In this document: piece by piece, positions 46,230 to 55,926 of the stretch
Layout of the letters: each line of letters opens with the position of its first letter
How positions within the stretch are numbered: the first letter of the stretch is position 1
Source of the DNA: Acidimicrobiia bacterium
GTDB taxonomy: Bacteria; Actinomycetota; Acidimicrobiia; IMCC26256; PALSA-610
Assembly (NCBI GenBank): GCA_026002935.1
Contig: BPGH01000001.1
Location: 2,516,501-2,580,500, forward strand
Direction of reading: 5' to 3'
DNA length: 64,000 nucleotides
Translations under genes and position numbers: made by a program
The notes under the pieces: model-generated
What the model was told of the DNA's origin: nothing
Databases searched by the model: none
What the model saw: the letters and a program-made list of their open reading frames with translations, nothing else

Positions 46230-46610
46230 TCAGCCGTCGTCGCGGCGGAACCGCTCGCGCCAGGCCCGGCCGCGCTCGCCGAGGAACCCCCGCACGCCGC
46301 CGCCGGCGCGCCACCCGCCGGTGAGCGCTTCGAGGCCGGCCCGGCCGAGCTTGCGGACGTTGCGCTCGATGACGAGCAGGCAGCCGAGCATGACCGCGAA
46401 GCCGAGCATCCCGGCCCAGAGGTTGCTCGCGAACGTCAGCACGAGGAGCACGAGCCCGCCCACGAACCCGAGCAACGACCAGCGGATCACGCGCGCGGCA
46501 TGGCGGTACAGCGTCGTGCGCGACACCTGCTCGACGAGATCCGGGTCGGTCGCGTTGAGCTGGGCCTCGATCTCCTTGAGGATCTTCTGCTCTTCCTCGG
46601 AGAGCGGCAT
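46230..46610 (-). CDS. DUF3040 membrane protein
   Basis: A 126-residue protein with the DUF3040 start MPLSEEEQKILKEIEAQL, then two adjacent hydrophobic helices (WSLLGFVGGLVLLVLTFAS and LWAGMLGFAVMLGCLLVIE). A basic/glycine-rich tail follows (GERGRAWRERFRRDDG). DUF3040 is essentially restricted to Actinobacteria and has no assigned function. ATG 46610 with Shine-Dalgarno AAGGA. Likely co-transcribed with the MerR gene. Confidence 0.9.
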   Translation of the reverse strand: MPLSEEEQKILKEIEAQLNATDPDLVEQVSRTTLYRHAARVIRWSLLGFVGGLVLLVLTFASNLWAGMLGFAVMLGCLLVIERNVRKLGRAGLEALTGGWRAGGGVRGFLGERGRAWRERFRRDDG

Positions 46611-46726
46611 GGCCGTCCTTGTGGGTCGAGGTCGGTCGATGTGGGTCGAGGGACGCCGGGCGGGCGCGGGGCGCCGGTCCCATTGTCGCGCGGCCCGCGC
46701 AGGCCAACAACGCGGTGGCCCGCGCC

Positions 46727-47788
46727 TCAATCGGCCGTCCGGCAGCGTTCCGGAGCCCCTCCCGCCGCCGCGGAGCGGTACGCCCGGTCCACGACCCGGT
46801 GGGCCGCCAGCGCCTCCGCGGCGGACGGATGGCCCGACGCGCCCGGGCGCCCGCCGGCCAGCCCGTCGAGGAACGCCTTGGTGGGCGTCGCGTACGCCGC
46901 GACCGCCGACGCCAGCTCCGCCGGGACGCGCAGCTCGGCGGCCCACTCCGGCGGGGCGCCCTCGACGGTGTGGCGGGAGTCGGACGTCTGCACGTGGAGG
47001 GGGCCGAGGTAGTCGTCGTCGGCCCACAGGAGCGCCTCCTCGCAGAAGATCTCGATGCGCCGGCTCGACTCCCGCGACAGCACCCGGTGCCAAACGCTCG
47101 TGAGCTGCGCGACGCCGCCGTCCGGATAGGTGAGCGTCACGGCCGCGACGTCGTCGATGCCGGGGTACCCGTGGCGCGACGCCGTGCGCGCCGAGACCGT
47201 CTCGGGGTCGCCGAGCAGCCACCGCAGCACGTCCACGTCGTGGATCGAGTGCTCGACCAGCGTGCCGCCCCCGGCGAGCGCGACGTCCTTGCGCCAGCTC
47301 GACGCGTACCGGCCCTGGATCGGGAAGTACTGGTCGTCGCGCAGCACCGTCGCCTGCGGCCGGCCGTACCGGCCGGAGTGCACGATCTCCGCCGCGTTGG
47401 CGAACACGGGCGCCCACCGCAGCACGAGCCCGACCTGGTGCGGCACGGTCGCGAGTGCCGCCGCGACCCGCTCGCTCTCCGCCAGGGTCGGCGCGAGCGG
47501 CTTCTCGCAGAACACCGCGAGGCCGCGCGCCGCCGCGGCCTCGACGACCGCGAGGTGGCCCGCCGTCCAGGTGCAGACCCACACGGCGTCGACCCGCGCG
47601 AGGAGCTCGTCGAGCGACGGCGCCGCCTCACCCCCGTGGTGCCGGGCGACGCGCTCCGCACGCGCCGGGTCGGCGTCGTGGGTCGCGACGAGCGCGGCGT
47701 CGACGAGCCCCGCCTCGGCGAGCTTCTGGAGCACGTACGCGTGCGCGGTGCCGATGAAGCCGCAACCGACCAGCCCGACCCGGATCAC
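46727..47788 (-). CDS. Gfo/Idh/MocA-family oxidoreductase
   Basis: An NAD(P)-dependent sugar or inositol dehydrogenase-like enzyme of 353 residues. The N-terminal Rossmann loop is RVGLVGCGFIGTAHAYVL. VWVCTWTAGHLAVVEAAAARGLAVFCEKPLA contains the EKP catalytic Lys motif in two parts (about 70-100). The substrate-domain signature is GGGTLVEHSIHDVDVLRWLLG with the conserved Asp and His. Substrate cannot be deduced. GTG start 47788; a Nudix gene lies 55 bases upstream on the same strand. Confidence 0.9.
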   Translation of the reverse strand: MIRVGLVGCGFIGTAHAYVLQKLAEAGLVDAALVATHDADPARAERVARHHGGEAAPSLDELLARVDAVWVCTWTAGHLAVVEAAAARGLAVFCEKPLAPTLAESERVAAALATVPHQVGLVLRWAPVFANAAEIVHSGRYGRPQATVLRDDQYFPIQGRYASSWRKDVALAGGGTLVEHSIHDVDVLRWLLGDPETVSARTASRHGYPGIDDVAAVTLTYPDGGVAQLTSVWHRVLSRESSRRIEIFCEEALLWADDDYLGPLHVQTSDSRHTVEGAPPEWAAELRVPAELASAVAAYATPTKAFLDGLAGGRPGASGHPSAAEALAAHRVVDRAYRSAAAGGAPERCRTAD

Positions 47789-47843
47789 CGGCGGCCCCGG
47801 CGGGCCGCGGGCACACCCGCACGCGCCTGCACGCGGGCGCGCA

Positions 47844-48347
47844 TCAGGCGGGGTCCGTGCGCACGACGCGCAGGTCGGCGCGGTCCGCGCCGTGGACCTC
47901 GTAGGTGAACGAGCGGCCCGTGCCCGCCTCCCAGCGCTCGTCGAGCCACGACGCGAGCGGCTCGCGCACCCACGGCGGGCACGACGCGAGCAGCGGTCCG
48001 CACCGCTCGGCGGGCACGAACGCGGCCTCGACGACGATGCCGTCGGGGTCGCAGACGCGCAGCTCGCCCTCGAACGCCAGCGCCAGGTGGACCTCGCAGC
48101 GCATCGTCCATCCCATGTCGGGTGCCCGCGCCACGACCTCGTAGAGCGGGCCGCTCCAGGCGGTGACCCGCAGGCCGGTCTCCTCCTCGACCTCACGGGT
48201 CAGCCCGGCCACGAGCGACGCGTCGTCGCCGTCGACGACGCCCCCCGGCGTGCTCCAGTCCTCGTGGCCGCCCCGCCGCACGTTGCGCACGAGCAGGACG
48301 CCCGCGCTCGTCTCGACGAGGCCCCCGGCGACGGTCCACGTCCGCAT
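47844..48347 (-). CDS. Nudix hydrolase
   Basis: A 167-residue protein with a Nudix box GGVVDGDDASLVAGLTREVEEETGL split across residues 35-60. The REVEEETG metal core is intact, while the first acidic position of GX5E is Asp rather than Glu. N-terminal VAGGLVETSAGVLLVRNVRRGG and DWSTPGG resemble NTP or ADP-sugar hydrolases. The C-terminal segment is family-specific and the substrate unknown. ATG start 48347. Confidence 0.88.
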   Translation of the reverse strand: MRTWTVAGGLVETSAGVLLVRNVRRGGHEDWSTPGGVVDGDDASLVAGLTREVEEETGLRVTAWSGPLYEVVARAPDMGWTMRCEVHLALAFEGELRVCDPDGIVVEAAFVPAERCGPLLASCPPWVREPLASWLDERWEAGTGRSFTYEVHGADRADLRVVRTDPA

Positions 48348-48448
48348 CGCGCGACAGTCTCGCGCCCGCGCGGCCGCGGCGGTGACGCGTCACCCCGGCA
48401 CCGGCCGCGGCCGCGGCTGCCGGGGCGGGCCGCCGGGCGGGCGCGCCG

Positions 48449-48454
48449 TACCAT
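48449..48454 (+). promoter_or_regulatory. -10 box TACCAT, leaderless promoter
   Basis: TACCAT ends 6 nt before the GTG at 48461, matching the leaderless pattern. Confidence 0.5.
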
Positions 48455-48460
48455 CGGGCC

Positions 48461-48841
48461 GTGGCCCTCCCCCCGCACCCGAACGCGCCGCGCCGCCGGC
48501 ACCTCGTGCTCGCGTTCTGCGGGATCGTCCTCGCCGGGGTGCTCGGCGGGCTCACCGGCCACGGGATCGTCGACTCGTCGTGCAGCGAGACGCCGACGGT
48601 CGCGAGCTCGCTGCTCGAGGCGGTCCCGGGCTACGACGTCGAGCCCGCCTCGTGCGCGCCGGCGCTGCTGGCCGGGGCGGCCGCGGGGTCGCTCGCCGCC
48701 GCGGCCGGCGCCGGGATCGTGGCGAGCCTGATGCTGCGGGCGCAGTCGGAGTGGCGGCCCCACCCGCCGTCACGCGCCGCCGGGCCGCGGGACCGGCGGG
48801 TCAGGCGAGGTGGATCCGGCGGAAACCCTCGGCGTAGGTGA
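48461..48841 (+). CDS. Small membrane protein of unknown function
   Basis: 126 residues, not recognised. Two hydrophobic segments (LVLAFCGIVLAGVLGGLTGHG and ALLAGAAAGSLAAAAGAGIVASL) flank a short extracytoplasmic loop with two cysteines (SSCSETP and ASCAPALL) that could pair. A basic tail follows. GTG 48461 fits a leaderless promoter. The last 41 bases overlap the convergent PIG-L gene, so the basic C-terminus may be partly antisense coincidence. Confidence 0.6.
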   Translation: MALPPHPNAPRRRHLVLAFCGIVLAGVLGGLTGHGIVDSSCSETPTVASSLLEAVPGYDVEPASCAPALLAGAAAGSLAAAAGAGIVASLMLRAQSEWRPHPPSRAAGPRDRRVRRGGSGGNPRRR

Positions 48842-49514
48842 CGCCCGCGGCGCGCCCGGCCGCCTCCGCCGACTCGCGCAGGAACTCGCGGAACCACTCC
48901 CCCGTCTCGGTGAGCTGGCTCGCGTGGCAGAACAGCGCCTCGACCTTGCGGTCGAGCGTCGTGCCCACGTCGACCCACACGTTGGGCTCGAGGGTGCCGG
49001 ACAGGTACAGCGCTCGCGGCTGGTGGACGCCGAGCCCCTCGGCGCGCAGCTCCGGGAAGTAGTGCGGGTTCCCGGCGGCCGGGGCCACGGCGTCGATCAC
49101 GGCGAGGCCCGTGACGCGGTGGTCGCGGTGGTTCACGTACCCGTCACCGAAGAAGAACGCGGTCGGGTCGGGGGCGAGCACGACGTCGGGCCGCAGGGTC
49201 CGGATCGTGCGCACGAGCTCGAGCCGCAGGGCACGGTCGTCGGTCAGCTCCCCGTCGGGGTGGTCGAGGTGGTGGGTGCCCGCCAGCCCGAGCACGCGGG
49301 CGGCCGCGGCGCTCTCCTCACGGCGCCGGCGCGCGAGCGCCTCGGTGTCGGCGTCGGGATCGCTGCTGCCCTTGTCGCCGCGGGTCGTGACGAGGACGTG
49401 CACCTCCGACCCAGCGTCGGCCCACCGTGCGAGCGTGCCGCCCGCGGAGATCTCGGGGTCGTCGGGATGGGCGTAGATCGCGAGCGCGCGCGGCGGGATG
49501 TCGGAGTCGAGCAC
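48801..49514 (-). CDS. PIG-L/LmbE-family deacetylase
   Basis: A zinc-dependent N-acetylglucosamine-type deacetylase fold of 237 residues. Metal ligands are visible in AIYAHPDDPEISAGGTLARW (AHPDD) and YVNHRDHRVTGLAV (HxxH). LVTTRGDKGSSDPDAD and LAPDPTAFFFGDGY complete the site. MshB and Mca of mycothiol metabolism belong to this family, so a thiol role is possible given mshC, but it is not demonstrable from sequence. GTG 49514 lies 7 nt after TACCGT (49522-49527), a leaderless start. Confidence 0.87.
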   Translation of the reverse strand: MLDSDIPPRALAIYAHPDDPEISAGGTLARWADAGSEVHVLVTTRGDKGSSDPDADTEALARRRREESAAAARVLGLAGTHHLDHPDGELTDDRALRLELVRTIRTLRPDVVLAPDPTAFFFGDGYVNHRDHRVTGLAVIDAVAPAAGNPHYFPELRAEGLGVHQPRALYLSGTLEPNVWVDVGTTLDRKVEALFCHASQLTETGEWFREFLRESAEAAGRAAGVTYAEGFRRIHLA

Positions 49515-49521
49515 GCTCGCA

Positions 49522-49527
49522 ACGGTA
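49522..49527 (-). promoter_or_regulatory. -10 box TACCGT, leaderless promoter of the PIG-L gene
   Basis: TACCGT is followed by 7 nt and GTG 49514. It lies just before the threonine aldolase stop codon on the same strand, so the deacetylase may be expressed separately. Confidence 0.5.
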
Positions 49528-49528
49528 C

Positions 49529-50548
49529 TCAGCAGCACGCGACCGCGTGGTCGATCGCGTCGTCGTCGACGTCCTTGTGCGTCACGAAGCGGATCGTGCG
49601 CGGGTCGATCGTGCCGCCGAGGACGCCCTTCCCGGCGAGCGCGCCGAGCCAGCCGACGGGCACCGCGGCCGCGTCGACGCACACGACGTTCGTGTGCACG
49701 GCCGACGGGTCGACCGCACCCGGGTACCGCTGCGCGATCGCGTCGGCGAGCCGCTTCGCGCGCGCGTGGTCGTCGGCGAGGCGGTCGACCATGGTCTCCA
49801 GGGCGACGATGCCCGCGGCCGCGAGCACCCCGGCCTGGCGCATGCCGCCGCCGAGCCGCTGCCGGTGGGCGCGCGCGGCCTCGATCAGCGCCGACGGCCC
49901 GCACAGCAACGACCCGACCGGCGCCGCGAGGCCCTTCGAGAGGCAGAACATGACGGTGTCGGCCGCCGCGGCGAGCCGCGCGGGCGGGACGCCGAGCGCG
50001 ACCGCCGCATTCCAGATGCGCGCGCCGTCGAGGTGGACCCGCGCGCCGTGGGCGTGGGCGATCGACGCGACCGCCTCGACCTCCTCCGGAGGGAGCGGCC
50101 GTCCCGACGCCGGCATGTGGGTGTTCTCGAGGGTCACGAGCGACACCGGTGGGAGGTGGTGGTCGGCACCCGCGAACGCCTCCGCGACGGCCTCCGGCGC
50201 GACGGCGCCGCCGGCGTCGGGGAGCGGCCGGCACTGCACGAGCCCGTTCATCGCCGCGGCGGCCGCCTCGTACCGGTAGACGTGGGCCCGGGCCGGGCAC
50301 ACGACCTCGGTGCCGGGCACCGCGAGCGTTCGCAACGCGAGCTGGTTCGCCATCGTCCCCGACGGCACGAACAGCGCGGCCTCCTTGCCCATCAGCGCGG
50401 CCGCGAGCGACTGGAGGCGCTCGACGGTCGGGTCCTCGCGGTAGACGTCGTCGCCGACCTCGGCGGCGGCCATGGCGGCGCGCATCTCCGGCGTCGGTGT
50501 GGTCACGGTGTCGGAGCGCAGGTCGACCCGCCGGCCCGCACCCGTCAC
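49529..50548 (-). CDS. Low-specificity L-threonine aldolase
   Basis: A PLP enzyme splitting threonine/allo-threonine to glycine and acetaldehyde. It has 339 residues. N-terminal [19 protein letters not shown] and [45 protein letters not shown] lysine in [15 protein letters not shown]; then [14 protein letters not shown]. The GTG at 50548 overlaps the tesB stop by 4 nt, so translation is coupled. Confidence 0.94.
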   Translation of the reverse strand: MTGAGRRVDLRSDTVTTPTPEMRAAMAAAEVGDDVYREDPTVERLQSLAAALMGKEAALFVPSGTMANQLALRTLAVPGTEVVCPARAHVYRYEAAAAAMNGLVQCRPLPDAGGAVAPEAVAEAFAGADHHLPPVSLVTLENTHMPASGRPLPPEEVEAVASIAHAHGARVHLDGARIWNAAVALGVPPARLAAAADTVMFCLSKGLAAPVGSLLCGPSALIEAARAHRQRLGGGMRQAGVLAAAGIVALETMVDRLADDHARAKRLADAIAQRYPGAVDPSAVHTNVVCVDAAAVPVGWLGALAGKGVLGGTIDPRTIRFVTHKDVDDDAIDHAVACC

Positions 50549-51426
50549 GGCGACTGCCAGTTCGGCTTCACGGGCCGGATCAGCCCCTCCTGGATCACCG
50601 TGACCGCGAGCGCGCCGTCGCGCCGGTAGATGAACCCCTCCGCGAGCCCGCGTGCGGCCTGCGCGGACGGGCTCTTCTGGTGGTACAGGAGCCACTCGTC
50701 GGCGCGCATCGGCCGGTGGAACCACATCGCGTGGTCGAGGCTGGCGATCATGAAGCGGTCGTCGTCCCACGAGTTCGCGTGGGCCATGACCGCGGTGTCG
50801 AGGAGCGTGAGGTCGGACGCGTAGGCCACGACGCACGCGTGCAGCAGCGGGTCGTCGGGCAGCGAACCGTTCGCGCGGATCCACACGAGCTGCTCGGGCT
50901 CCCGCGTGCCGGGCTCGGGGTCGAGCCAGCGGGGCAGGGTCGGCGAACGCGTCTCGATCGGGCGCTCGCGGCGCAGCCAGTCGAGCATGTCGGGGGGGAA
51001 GCGGTCCTCGTGGCCCGCGAGCCGCTGCGCGACGGTCGGCAGCGTCTCGGGGTCCGGCGCCTCGGGCATCGTGTACTGGTGCTCCGGGCCGGGCTCGCGC
51101 ACGTGGAACGACGCCGACAGGTTGAAGATCGCGCGCCCGTGCTGGATCGCGACGACGCGCCGGGTGGTGAAGCTGCGGCCGTCGCGGATGCGGTCGACCT
51201 CGTAGACGATCGGCACCCGCGGGTCGCCGGGCCGCAGGAAGTACGCGTGCAGCGAGTGGACGTCGCCGTGGTCGACCGTGCGGCCCGCGGCCACGAGGGC
51301 CTGGCCGGCCACCTGGCCGCCGAAGACGCGCTGGCGGTTCTCGTCGGGGCTCAGGCCGCGGAAGAGGTTGACCTCGAGCTGTTCGAGCTGCAGCAGCGAG
51401 ATCAGCTCGTCGAGTGCGGTACCCAT
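50545..51426 (-). CDS. tesB: Acyl-CoA thioesterase II (TesB)
   Basis: Hydrolyses acyl-CoA. It has 293 residues as a double hot-dog. The first domain has [31 protein letters not shown] and [17 protein letters not shown]. The second has [38 protein letters not shown] (catalytic Asp region) and QSPSAQ-like [14 protein letters not shown] 51426 sits 8 nt after TAACAT. It is the first gene of a short unit with threonine aldolase. Confidence 0.94.
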   Translation of the reverse strand: MGTALDELISLLQLEQLEVNLFRGLSPDENRQRVFGGQVAGQALVAAGRTVDHGDVHSLHAYFLRPGDPRVPIVYEVDRIRDGRSFTTRRVVAIQHGRAIFNLSASFHVREPGPEHQYTMPEAPDPETLPTVAQRLAGHEDRFPPDMLDWLRRERPIETRSPTLPRWLDPEPGTREPEQLVWIRANGSLPDDPLLHACVVAYASDLTLLDTAVMAHANSWDDDRFMIASLDHAMWFHRPMRADEWLLYHQKSPSAQAARGLAEGFIYRRDGALAVTVIQEGLIRPVKPNWQSP

Positions 51427-51434
51427 CGCGGCCG

Positions 51435-51440
51435 ATGTTA
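51435..51440 (-). promoter_or_regulatory. -10 box TAACAT, leaderless promoter of tesB
   Basis: TAACAT ends 8 nt ahead of ATG 51426, the widest spacing in the leaderless set. Confidence 0.45.
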
Positions 51441-51453
51441 GGGGCGCGCCGCG

Positions 51454-52482
51454 TCAGCCGAAGAACACCGCCGCCGTGTCGTACAGCTTGCGGTCCACGG
51501 TCTTGAGCCGCTCGACCCCCTCCTCGATCGGGACACGGACCACCTCCGTGCCCCGGAGCGCGACCATCACGCCGTAGTCGCCCTCGTGCACCGCGTCGAT
51601 CGCCTCGACACCGAAACGCGTCGCGATGACCCGGTCGTAGGCGGTCGGGCTGCCGCCCCGCAGCACGTGACCGAGCTGCGTCGTGCGTGCCTCGAACCCG
51701 GTGCGCTCCTCGATCTCCTCGGCGAGCCTCGTCCCGATCCCGCCCAGCCGGACGTGGCCGAACTCGTCGCGCTCGCCCGACTGCAGCTCCATCGTGCCCT
51801 CGACCGGGACCGCGCCCTCCGCGACGACGACGATCGAGAAGTTCGCGCCCCGCTGGTGCCGGTGCGTGATGCGGTCGCACACCTCCTCGATGTCGAACGG
51901 TTCCTCGGGCACGAGGATCACGTCGGCCCCGCCGGCGAGCCCCGCGTACGTCGCGATCCATCCCGCGTGACGGCCCATCACCTCGACGACCATCACGCGG
52001 TCGTGCGACTCGGCCGTCGTGTGCAGGCGGTCGATCGCGTCGGTGGCGATCTGGACCGCGGTGTGGAACCCGAAGGTGAAGTCGGTGGCCGACAGGTCGT
52101 TGTCGATCGTCTTCGGCACCCCGACGACGTTGACACCGTCGGCGGCGAGCTTGTGCGCGACGCCGAGCGTGTCCTCGCCGCCGATCGCGATCAGCGCCTC
52201 GATGCGGTCGCGCGCGAGCGTGCTCTTCACCCGTTGGGGGCCGTCGTCGGACTTGAACGGGTTCGTGCGCGACGTCCCGAGGATCGTCCCGCCGCGCGGC
52301 AGCAGCCCGCGCGTGGAACCGACGCTCAGGTCGATCGACTCCCCCTTCATCACGCCGCGCCACCCGTGCCGGTAACCGACGATGTTGTGCCCGTACTGTC
52401 CCTCGCCCTTGCGGACGACCGCCCGGATCACCGCGTTCAGGCCGGGGCAGTCACCGCCTCCCGTCAACATGCCGATGCGCAC
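51454..52482 (-). CDS. 6-phosphofructokinase, probably PPi-dependent
   Basis: Phosphorylates fructose 6-phosphate. It has 342 residues of the actinobacterial PfkA group. [20 protein letters not shown] opens the protein, followed by [25 protein letters not shown] and [14 protein letters not shown]. The nucleotide-site loop reads GGEDTLG. Asp follows GGE, where ATP-using homologues have Gly (GGEGT/GGDGS); in characterised enzymes this Asp marks pyrophosphate use. PPi dependence is thus inferred, not proven. GTG 52482 has a GAGGAGG Shine-Dalgarno. Confidence 0.92.
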   Translation of the reverse strand: MRIGMLTGGGDCPGLNAVIRAVVRKGEGQYGHNIVGYRHGWRGVMKGESIDLSVGSTRGLLPRGGTILGTSRTNPFKSDDGPQRVKSTLARDRIEALIAIGGEDTLGVAHKLAADGVNVVGVPKTIDNDLSATDFTFGFHTAVQIATDAIDRLHTTAESHDRVMVVEVMGRHAGWIATYAGLAGGADVILVPEEPFDIEEVCDRITHRHQRGANFSIVVVAEGAVPVEGTMELQSGERDEFGHVRLGGIGTRLAEEIEERTGFEARTTQLGHVLRGGSPTAYDRVIATRFGVEAIDAVHEGDYGVMVALRGTEVVRVPIEEGVERLKTVDRKLYDTAAVFFG

Positions 52483-52610
52483 TGCTGCTCCTCCTCACCG
52501 GGGCCGGCCTGCCCTATCCTGCCGTGCGGCCGCCGGGCGGACGCGCCGCCACGAGGGTCCCCTCGCCCGTTCCGTCGGCCGGCCGCCGTCCGAGGAGAGC
52601 CTCCCGCCCG

Positions 52611-53140
52611 ATGACGAAGCACCCGCCGCCCGCCGCGCCCGACCCGTTCGGCACGCGCCGGGCCGGGCGGAGGCTCCGGCGGGCCGTCGAGCCGCACCTC
52701 GACGACGGCGAGGCCGTCGTCGCCTGGACCCGGGCGTGGGTGTCGCGCGACGGGCGGGCCCAGTGGCTCGCGGTGCGCCACCGCGACTACGTCGTGCTCA
52801 CCGACCGGGCCCTGCGCTGCTGGTCGGCCGCGTTCCTGTCCCGCCGGCCCCGCCGGCAGGTGCTGCTCGACCGCCTCGACCGCTGCGTCGGTGGAGTCGG
52901 TCGGCCGGCACCCGGACCGCTCCGTGCGCGTCCGCACGTTCGCCCGCCGGCCGCTGCGGTTCGACCTCCCGCGCCGGGGCGGCGCCGCCTTCGCCCGCCT
53001 GCTGGCGTCCCTGGCGGCGGACGTCCGCGCGGGCGACGGGCCCGGCGCGCCGGCGCGCCCGGCGCCGGGGACCGGGGGTCCGCAGGGGACCGCGCAGCGA
53101 CGCGCGCGACGAGGGCGAGGAGGTGCGATGGCCTGTGTGA
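52611..53140 (+). CDS. PH-like domain protein (frame disrupted)
   Basis: Tentative. ATG 52611 gives a protein with HLDDGEAVVAWTRAWVSRDG and AVRHRDYVVLTDRALRCW, resembling bacterial PH-like domains. Near 52885 the pattern continues in another frame (ESVGRHPDRSVRVRTFARRP, then LRFDLPRRG). That second frame has no stop before glpK. A third frame ends RDEGEEVRWPV at 53140, overlapping the glpK start by 13 nt, and is the most natural terminus. Total about 175 residues. No function assigned. Confidence 0.55.
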
Positions 53141-54623
53141 TCGCGATCGACGCGGGGACGACCGGCGTCCGGTCGATCGCCGTCGACGCCGGCGGCGCGC
53201 CGTGGGCGGCGGCCTACCGCGAGTTCCCCCAGCACTTCCCCCGGCCCGGGTGGGTGGAGCACGACCCCGAGGACATCTGGCGGGTCACGCTCGAGACCCT
53301 CGACGAGGTGGCGCGGCGGTGCCGGGACGCCGGCCGGCCGGTCGCGGCGATCGGCATCACGAACCAGCGCGAGACGACGGTCGTGTGGGACCGGCGGACC
53401 GGGCGCCCGCGCCACCGCGCGATCGTGTGGCAGGACCGCCGCACCGCCGAGGCCTGCGACGCGCTCGCGGCCGCCGGCCACGAGCCGCTGGTGCGGGCCC
53501 GCACCGGCCTCGTGCTCGACCCGTACTTCTCCGCGACGAAGCTCGCGTGGCTGCTGGGCGAGGGCGGCGTCGCCGCCGACGGCGGACCTCGCCTTCGGCA
53601 CCGTCGACACCTGGCTGCTGTGGCGCCTCACCGGGGGCCCGACGGGGGCGTCCACGCCACCGACCCGTCGAACGCGAGCCGCACGCTGCTCTACGACCTC
53701 GCGGCGGGCACCTGGTCCGACGAGCTGTGCGAGCTCTTCGGCGTGCCGCGCGCCTGCCTGCCGGACGTGATGCCGTCGAGCGGCCGGTTCGGCGTGACCC
53801 GCCCCGGGTGCGCCGCGGGCCTGGCCGTCCCCGTGAGCGGGATCGCGGGCGACCAGCAGGCGGCCCTGTTCGGGCAGGCGTGCGTCGAGCCGGGCATGAC
53901 GAAGAACACCTACGGCACCGGCTCGTTCGTGCTCACCAACATCGGGCGCGCGGCGTGCCCGCCTCCCGCGAGGGGCTGCTCACCACCGTGGCGTGGCAGA
54001 TCGGCGACGCGCGCACCTACGCGATGGAGGGCGCGATCTTCGTCACGGGCGCCGCGATCCAGTGGCTGCGCGACGGGCTCGGGATCGTCTCCGCCGCGGC
54101 CGAGACCGGCCCGCTCGCCGAGTCGGTCCCCGACAGCGGCGGCTGCTACCTCGTGCCGGCGTTCACCGGCCTCGGCTCGCCGTGGTGGGACCCGTACGCG
54201 CGCGGCACGATCGTGGGGATCACCCGGGGCACGACCCGGGCCACCTCGCGCGCGCCGCCGTGGAGGCGATGGCGTACCAGACCGCCGACGTCGTCGACGC
54301 GATCGCCGCCGCGAGCGGCACCCCGCCCACCGAGACTGCGGGTCGACGGCGGCGCGTCGGTGATGGACCTGCTGTGCCGGTTCCAGGCCGACCTGCTGGG
54401 CATCCCGGTCCGGCGCGCGGCGGTGCAGGAGACCACCGCGCTCGGCGCCGCGTTCCTCGCCGGGCTCGCCGAGGGCGTGTGGGACTCCCCCGCCACGGTG
54501 AACGCGACGTGGCGGGCCGACGCGTCGTTCGAGCCCGCGCCGGACCGGTCGCACGGGCGGCGCGCCGCGGAGGAGTGGCGGCGCGCCGTGGAACGCGCCC
54601 GCGACTGGGCCCGCGACCCCTGA
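53128..54623 (+). CDS. glpK: Glycerol kinase (several frame disruptions)
   Basis: Phosphorylates glycerol with ATP (FGGY family). From ATG 53128: ACVIAIDAGTTGVRSIAVDA, ITNQRETTVVWDRRTG, AIVWQDRRTAEACD, TGLVLDPYFSATKLAWLL. The frame shifts near 53585 (DLAFGTVDTWLLWRLTGG) and back near 53640 (ATDPSNASRTLLYDL), then GIAGDQQAALFGQA and TKNTYGTGSFVLTN. Shifts near 53960, 54240 and 54340 bring REGLLTTVAWQIG, ARAAVEAMAYQTADVVDAI and RVDGGASVMDLLCRFQADLLG. Restored length is about 497 residues, normal. The disruptions fit single-base homopolymer indels. Confidence 0.9.
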
Positions 54624-54816
54624 GCCCGCGTGCCCGACGCCGCGCCTCGGCGGGCGGCCCCGAGCCCGCGACCCCGAGCCGGCGACCCCGACGCCTCAGA
54701 GTGCGACCGACCCCGCGCCCGACCGGGCCCGACCGGCGACCCCGAGCGGCGAGCCCGACCCCGCACCGGCGCCTCCCCGGCCGGCGGGTGGAGCCGGGCG
54801 GCTGCCGGGGCGCGCG
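54624..54816. repeat. Low-complexity GC repeats between glpK and plsC-like gene
   Basis: The gap carries repeated GGCGACCCCGA-like units (about 54668, 54681 and 54735) and no convincing gene. It separates two convergent genes and could fold into stems that end both transcripts. Confidence 0.35.
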
Positions 54817-55543
54817 TCAGGAGGCGGCGGCCGCCGGGGTGCGGACCTCGTCGAAGCTGGCCACGTGGGCGGTCTCGGTCGGGATGCCCTCGGCCCGCGT
54901 GGTGGCGTACGTGTCGACGTACTCGTAGCCCGCACAGCTCGCGGATCTCGTACATCACCTCGTCGGTCAGCTCGCGCAGCGCCAGCCGGTCGTGTCTCGC
55001 CCGGCCGGTACCGGGCGGGTCGATCGGCTGCCCGAACCGGATCGTCACCGGGCGGAACAGCCGCGGCAGGCGCCGGTCGACCGGCTGCACCTCGTCGGTG
55101 CCGACGAGCCCGACGGGGACGACCGGGGCGCCCGACCGCAGCGCGAGCCGCGCGACCCCGGTGTGGCCGCGGTGCAGGTACCCGTCGCGGGTGCGCGTGC
55201 CCTCCGGGATAGATCCCGAACACGCCGCCGGCCCGCAGCACCTCCATCGCCGCCGCGAGGGCCCGCTCGCTCGCGCTGCCCGCCCTCGCGGCGGATCGGG
55301 ATCTGGCCGACGCCGCGGAAGAACCACGCCGTCTTCGGGTCGTCGAAGTACTCCGCCTTGGCGACGAAGGTGACCCGCCGGCGCACGACGAGCGGCAGGA
55401 AGATCGAGTCGAGGAACGAGCGGTGGTTCGCGGCGAGGATCACCGGCCCCCGACCGGGGCACGCGGTCCCGGCCCTCGACGCGGATGCGGAAGCACGCGT
55501 GCAGCAGCGGCGTCAGCACGGCCTTCAGCACCCAGTAGAGCAC
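54817..55543 (-). CDS. PlsC-type 1-acylglycerol-3-phosphate acyltransferase (frame disrupted)
   Basis: A membrane acyltransferase of phospholipid synthesis. GTG 55543 gives VLYWVLKAVLTPLLHACFRI. After a frame change near 55445 comes ILAANHRSFLDSIFLPLVV, with the catalytic HX4D motif, and AEYFDDPKTAWFFRGVGQIP. Changes near 55285 and 55207 yield VLRAGGVFGIYP and EGTRTRDGYLHRGHTGVARL, then VVPVGLVGTDEVQP. A change near 54928 gives the tail GYEYVDTYATTRAEGIP. Removing one surplus C and one surplus G at the last two sites restores the frame. About 240 residues. Confidence 0.82.
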
Positions 55544-55602
55544 CCGCGCCCCCCTCGCCGTCGCGTCGCGCGAGCGTACGCGTTCGGGCGCCCGCGGCGG
55601 GG

Positions 55603-55795
55603 TCAGGCGGCGTCGCGGGCGGCCCCGCGCGCGGCCGAGCCGGGCGGCGAGGGCGTCGACGGCCGCGAGCGCCGCCGCGGTGCGGTCGGCGTCGAGCCGG
55701 GCGTTCTCGACCGCCCGGCCGTTCCCGACGTGGTGCACGCACCCGGCGCAGCCATCCCGGCATCGTCGTCCACCCCCCGGCTCCGCGTGCCCCAT
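55603..55795 (-). CDS. Small hypothetical protein (doubtful)
   Basis: A possible short gene from ATG 55795. It begins GHAEPGGGRRCRDGCAGCVHH, with three close cysteines, then a helical stretch ARLDADRTAAALAAVDAL. A frame change near 55620 would give a stop at 55603 (AARDAA). It is divergent from the tetR gene, whose promoter region it faces. Unrecognised and possibly spurious. Confidence 0.3.
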
Positions 55796-55888
55796 GGTCG
55801 TCGCGCGAGGTTTCGGCCGGGTGCCGCCCGGGTCTCCAGCCCGCGACGCCGTCGTGACGGGTTTCACACCGGGGACCGGCCCGGACAG

Positions 55889-55904
55889 TTGACCGACCGG
55901 TCAA
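55889..55904. promoter_or_regulatory. Palindromic operator in front of tetR
   Basis: TTGACCGACCGGTCAA is a perfect 7-bp inverted repeat around a 2-base centre, typical of TetR-family operators. It contains a -35-like TTGACC and sits 19 bases before the TAGCGT -10 box of the tetR gene. Binding would repress that gene and probably the divergent side. Confidence 0.65.
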
Positions 55905-55913
55905 GAGTGCGGG

Positions 55914-55919
55914 TAGCGT
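55914..55919 (+). promoter_or_regulatory. -10 box TAGCGT, leaderless promoter of tetR gene
   Basis: TAGCGT is followed by 7 nt and ATG 55927. The -35-like TTGACC within the palindrome is 19 bases upstream, slightly long spacing. Confidence 0.55.
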
Positions 55920-55926
55920 GGGCGCG

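Noticed and set aside
46727..54623. Genomic island in the metabolic region
   Set aside because: Composition and promoter style match the rest. No integrase, tRNA target or direct repeats were found.
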